The translations under genes and the position numbers were made by a program. Positions 63,738 to 64,000 of a stretch of 64,000 nucleotides of DNA are shown piece by piece. Source of the stretch: Hydrogenophaga taeniospiralis (GTDB lineage: Bacteria; Pseudomonadota; Gammaproteobacteria; Burkholderiales; Burkholderiaceae_C); assembly GCF_020510445.1 (NCBI RefSeq), contig NZ_JAHBAG010000001.1, forward strand, positions 3,386,501-3,450,500. Reading direction: 5' to 3'. The notes beneath the pieces are model-generated. The model did no database searches and was not told where the DNA came from. It saw only the letters and a program-made list of their open reading frames with translations. Each line of letters starts with the position of its first letter. Position 1 is the first letter of the stretch.

Positions 63738-64000
63738 TCAGGCGTTGAGTGTGGCAATCGCCTGTGCCAGATCGGCACGCAGGTCGTCCACGGCCTCCAG
63801 GCCGACGGCAAAGCGCACCAGGCCGCCCTTGTGGGGCCAGGCTGCGGTGCGGATAGCGGACAGGTTGTAGGGCGCGCACAGGCTGATGGGACCGGCCCAA
63901 CTCCAGCCCAGCTTGAACAAACGCAGGCTGTCACAGAAAGCGTCGATCTGCGTCTGGCTGAAGCGTTCATCAAACACCACGCTGAACAGGCACGCGGCCG
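63738..64000 (-). CDS. metC: cystathionine beta-lyase, C-terminal part
   Basis: The last 87 codons of a PLP-dependent Cys/Met metabolism enzyme; the gene runs off the right edge of the window. ACLFSVVFDERFSQTQIDAF, LRLFKLGWSWAGPISLCAPY and LVRFAVGLEAVDDLRADLAQ are typical of the C-terminal domain of cystathionine beta-lyase, which yields homocysteine. The PLP lysine is outside the window, and a cystathionine gamma-synthase or related enzyme is not fully excluded. Confidence 0.82.
   Translation of the reverse strand, partial: AACLFSVVFDERFSQTQIDAFCDSLRLFKLGWSWAGPISLCAPYNLSAIRTAAWPHKGGLVRFAVGLEAVDDLRADLAQAIATLNA

Overview
The window is high-GC, gene-dense chromosomal DNA of a betaproteobacterium, most probably Comamonadaceae (Hydrogenophaga/Acidovorax-like; inferred from gene content and order, not from a search). 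Supporting signs are the ratA-ratB/smpB divergon, the guaB-guaA pair, the rimP-nusA-infB-rbfA-truB-typA cluster, DUF2788, DUF2189, DUF4124 and YdcH proteins, and GC-rich repeats of a type I recall from this family placed directly behind stop codons. There is no phage, plasmid backbone, CRISPR array or complete insertion sequence.

Layout. 1-2.2 kb: end of a succinylglutamate desuccinylase-like gene, a polar amino acid ABC ATPase and a four-EF-hand protein. 2.2-11.6 kb: penicillin-acylase-type Ntn hydrolase, class III cyclase with FHA domain, a small unknown gene, LD-carboxypeptidase, a TadA/dehalogenase-like fusion, OpgC-like membrane protein, SGNH hydrolase and ThpR. 11.6-15.6 kb: guaA, guaB and a DUF4124 protein. 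15.6-18.9 kb: ratB, ratA, smpB, then an ECF sigma/anti-sigma module with a secreted COG4315 protein. 18.9-30.2 kb, minus strand: HIBCH-type hydrolase and DMT exporter, then (in transcription order from 30.1 kb down) rimP, nusA, infB, a second signal peptidase, rbfA, truB, typA; rimP is preceded by a promoter and a terminator-like hairpin that look like an attenuating leader. 30.2-37.1 kb: two small membrane protein genes and the yejABEF peptide importer. 37.1-43.2 kb: fabI, a periplasmic LigE-type DNA ligase, YdcH, an Arg/Lys/Orn decarboxylase, NfeD plus stomatin, and tRNA-Ser(GGA). 43.3-48.3 kb: a glycan modification cluster (lower-GC GT-C transferase, UDP-glucuronate decarboxylase, GT2, GtrA, unknown membrane protein). 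48.3-58.5 kb: lipoproteins, a beta-oxidation set (acyl-CoA dehydrogenase, thiolase, FadJ-like enzyme), an SDR remnant, GNAT, DMT exporter, paired ChrA, YIP1-like protein. 58.5-64 kb: a broken sirtuin gene, rlmB, thioredoxin-like gene with a 305-bp tandem duplication, ybbA/tesA, mnmH, a small basic protein and the end of metC.

Most of the window is housekeeping. The parts most worth a second look are: (i) the sirtuin gene split by a 94-bp insert bounded by 9-bp direct repeats and carrying a 7-bp tandem repeat; (ii) the repeat family seated immediately after stop codons, one member of which appears to encode the N-terminus of YejF; (iii) the rimP leader; (iv) the Arn-like, probably xylose-transferring glycosylation cluster beside tRNA-Ser; (v) the exact 305-bp tandem duplication. 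Everything is read by eye; no database search or folding program was run.
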